Assembly (NCBI RefSeq): GCF_004526235.1
Contig: NZ_CP038159.1
Span: forward strand, 1,612,001-1,676,000
DNA: 64,000 nt
Reading direction: 5' to 3'
Source of the DNA: Sphingobacterium sp. CZ-2
GTDB lineage: Bacteria; Bacteroidota; Bacteroidia; Sphingobacteriales; Sphingobacteriaceae
In this document: positions 63,535 to 64,000 of the stretch, piece after piece
How the letters are laid out: every line of letters starts with the position of its first letter
How positions within the stretch are numbered: the first letter of the stretch is position 1
Notes under the pieces: model-generated
Told to the model about the DNA's origin: nothing
The model's database searches: none
Seen by the model: the letters and a program-made list of their open reading frames with translations, nothing else
Made by a program: the position numbers and the translations under genes

Positions 63535-63852
63535 TTATTTATTTCCGAACAAGTTCCCTAATCCGCCCAATCCTCCTAAAAGATCTTGGGAAGCTGCCTG
63601 CATTTCCGACTGACTGATGTTCTCAGCTTGGGTTAAGGCCTTATTGATCGCTACGATCAACAATTCTTCCAATTCTTCCTGATCTGCCTCTGCCAAAAAC
63701 TCCGGATCGATCTTCACTTCCTTGATCTCCTTATTTGCCGTTGCAATGACACGTATTTTACCACCCTCAGCATCTCCAGATACGGAAATATGGTCTAATC
63801 TCTCTTTAATCTCCTTTGCACGTTGTTGCGCTTCAAATAACTTATCGAACAT
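63535..63852 (-). CDS. YbaB/EbfC nucleoid-associated protein
   Basis: The 105-aa protein has the YbaB pattern: an N-terminal helix with MFDKLFEAQQRAKEIKERL, the strand pair VSGDAEGGKIRVIATANKEIKEVKI, and a C-terminal helix with LEELLIVAINKALTQAENIS. These dimers bind DNA and help shape the nucleoid. The usual partners dnaX and recR are not adjacent. It leads the two-gene minus-strand unit with the UPF0173 gene. Confidence 0.93.
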   Translation of the reverse strand: MFDKLFEAQQRAKEIKERLDHISVSGDAEGGKIRVIATANKEIKEVKIDPEFLAEADQEELEELLIVAINKALTQAENISQSEMQAASQDLLGGLGGLGNLFGNK

Positions 63853-63935
63853 ATGATTTTATCTTTTAAAACATCCAAAATACGAATAATTTAGGATTCT
63901 TGACAATCTTTATAGGTTCTTTTGCCGAGCTTGCT

Positions 63936-63943
63936 TACCTTTG
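63936..63943 (+). promoter_or_regulatory. Bacteroidota -7 motif near right edge
   Basis: TACCTTTG fits TAnnTTTG and lies 23 bases before the ATG at 63967, a typical distance. A -33 TTG is not clearly placed. Confidence 0.45.
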
Positions 63944-63966
63944 CAGCAACAATATTTTTTCCAAGA

Positions 63967-64000
63967 ATGGATCATTTAAAACATTATACCGCATTAGCGG
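63967..64000 (+). CDS. Start of a truncated gene at the window edge
   Basis: ATG at 63967 opens a frame reading MDHLKHYTALA that runs off the window end. It is placed well behind a -7 promoter motif and away from the divergent ybaB. Too little is present to name it. Confidence 0.4.
   Translation, partial: MDHLKHYTALA

Overview
The window looks like a chromosomal segment of a Bacteroidota bacterium, most likely Sphingobacteriaceae (Sphingobacterium-like). Supporting signs are a SusC/SusD pair, DUF4290 and DUF5689 proteins, paired Skp/OmpH genes after BamA, a glycine-lipid-type acyltransferase pair, a YpdA-type reductase, weak ribosome binding sites and TAnnTTTG promoter motifs just upstream of several genes. 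The genus is an inference; no rRNA is present.

Most of the window is core genome. 0.1-4.5 kb: murA, a DUF4290 gene and a UvrD/PcrA helicase on the minus strand. 4.6-9.8 kb: accessory stretch with an IS110-family element, a VanX-like dipeptidase, an Rpn/PD-(D/E)XK nuclease-transposase, two lipoproteins and short repeats. 9.8-14.3 kb: dnaB diverging from menG/ubiE, an SDR, a YqeY protein and a GNAT enzyme, with two perfect DnaA boxes between dnaB and menG. 14.4-21.9 kb: an import locus (SusC, SusD, DUF5689 lipoprotein, secreted PHP phosphoesterase). 22-24 kb: glycine-lipid-type acyltransferases. 24-33 kb: CBS protein, nadK, uppS, bamA, two ompH/skp genes, and two Fe-S proteins that resemble HdrC/HdrB. 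33-47 kb: tRNA-Leu(GAG), Ppx/GppA, Gfo/Idh/MocA, ppc, FUSC transporter, ypdA, tetR, murB, an ECF-type sigma factor, a PfkB kinase, two tRNA-Asn and mgtE. 47.4-48.85 kb: a long A-rich gene-poor stretch. 48.9-51.7 kb: a large secreted protein with a zincin motif, a propeller-like middle and a probable outer-membrane barrel. 51.7-53.2 kb: second IS110 copy. 53.3-63.9 kb: pgk, sppA, folK, an Hpt protein, pssA, rho, a sugar permease with a GlcNAc-type kinase, a metallo-hydrolase and ybaB.

The most striking system is the pair of IS110 elements, 1250 bp each, in direct orientation and 47,077 bp apart. Their 5' noncoding ends can be folded by eye into two guide loops, as in the bridge RNA described for IS621. 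One loop carries sequence matching both sides of the host insertion site (CGTCAT and the complement of CATTGCGAGG). The other carries sequence matching both element ends (ACAGTTCAT and the complement of ATCGTAA). The inferred core is AT. The host target is the arm of a REP-like palindromic repeat (CGTCATTGCGAGG...) that recurs across the window, in places as nested composites or tandem arrays. The window therefore appears to hold a natural RNA-guided element programmed for the host's own intergenic repeats. The fold and pairing are read from sequence; guide activity is inferred.
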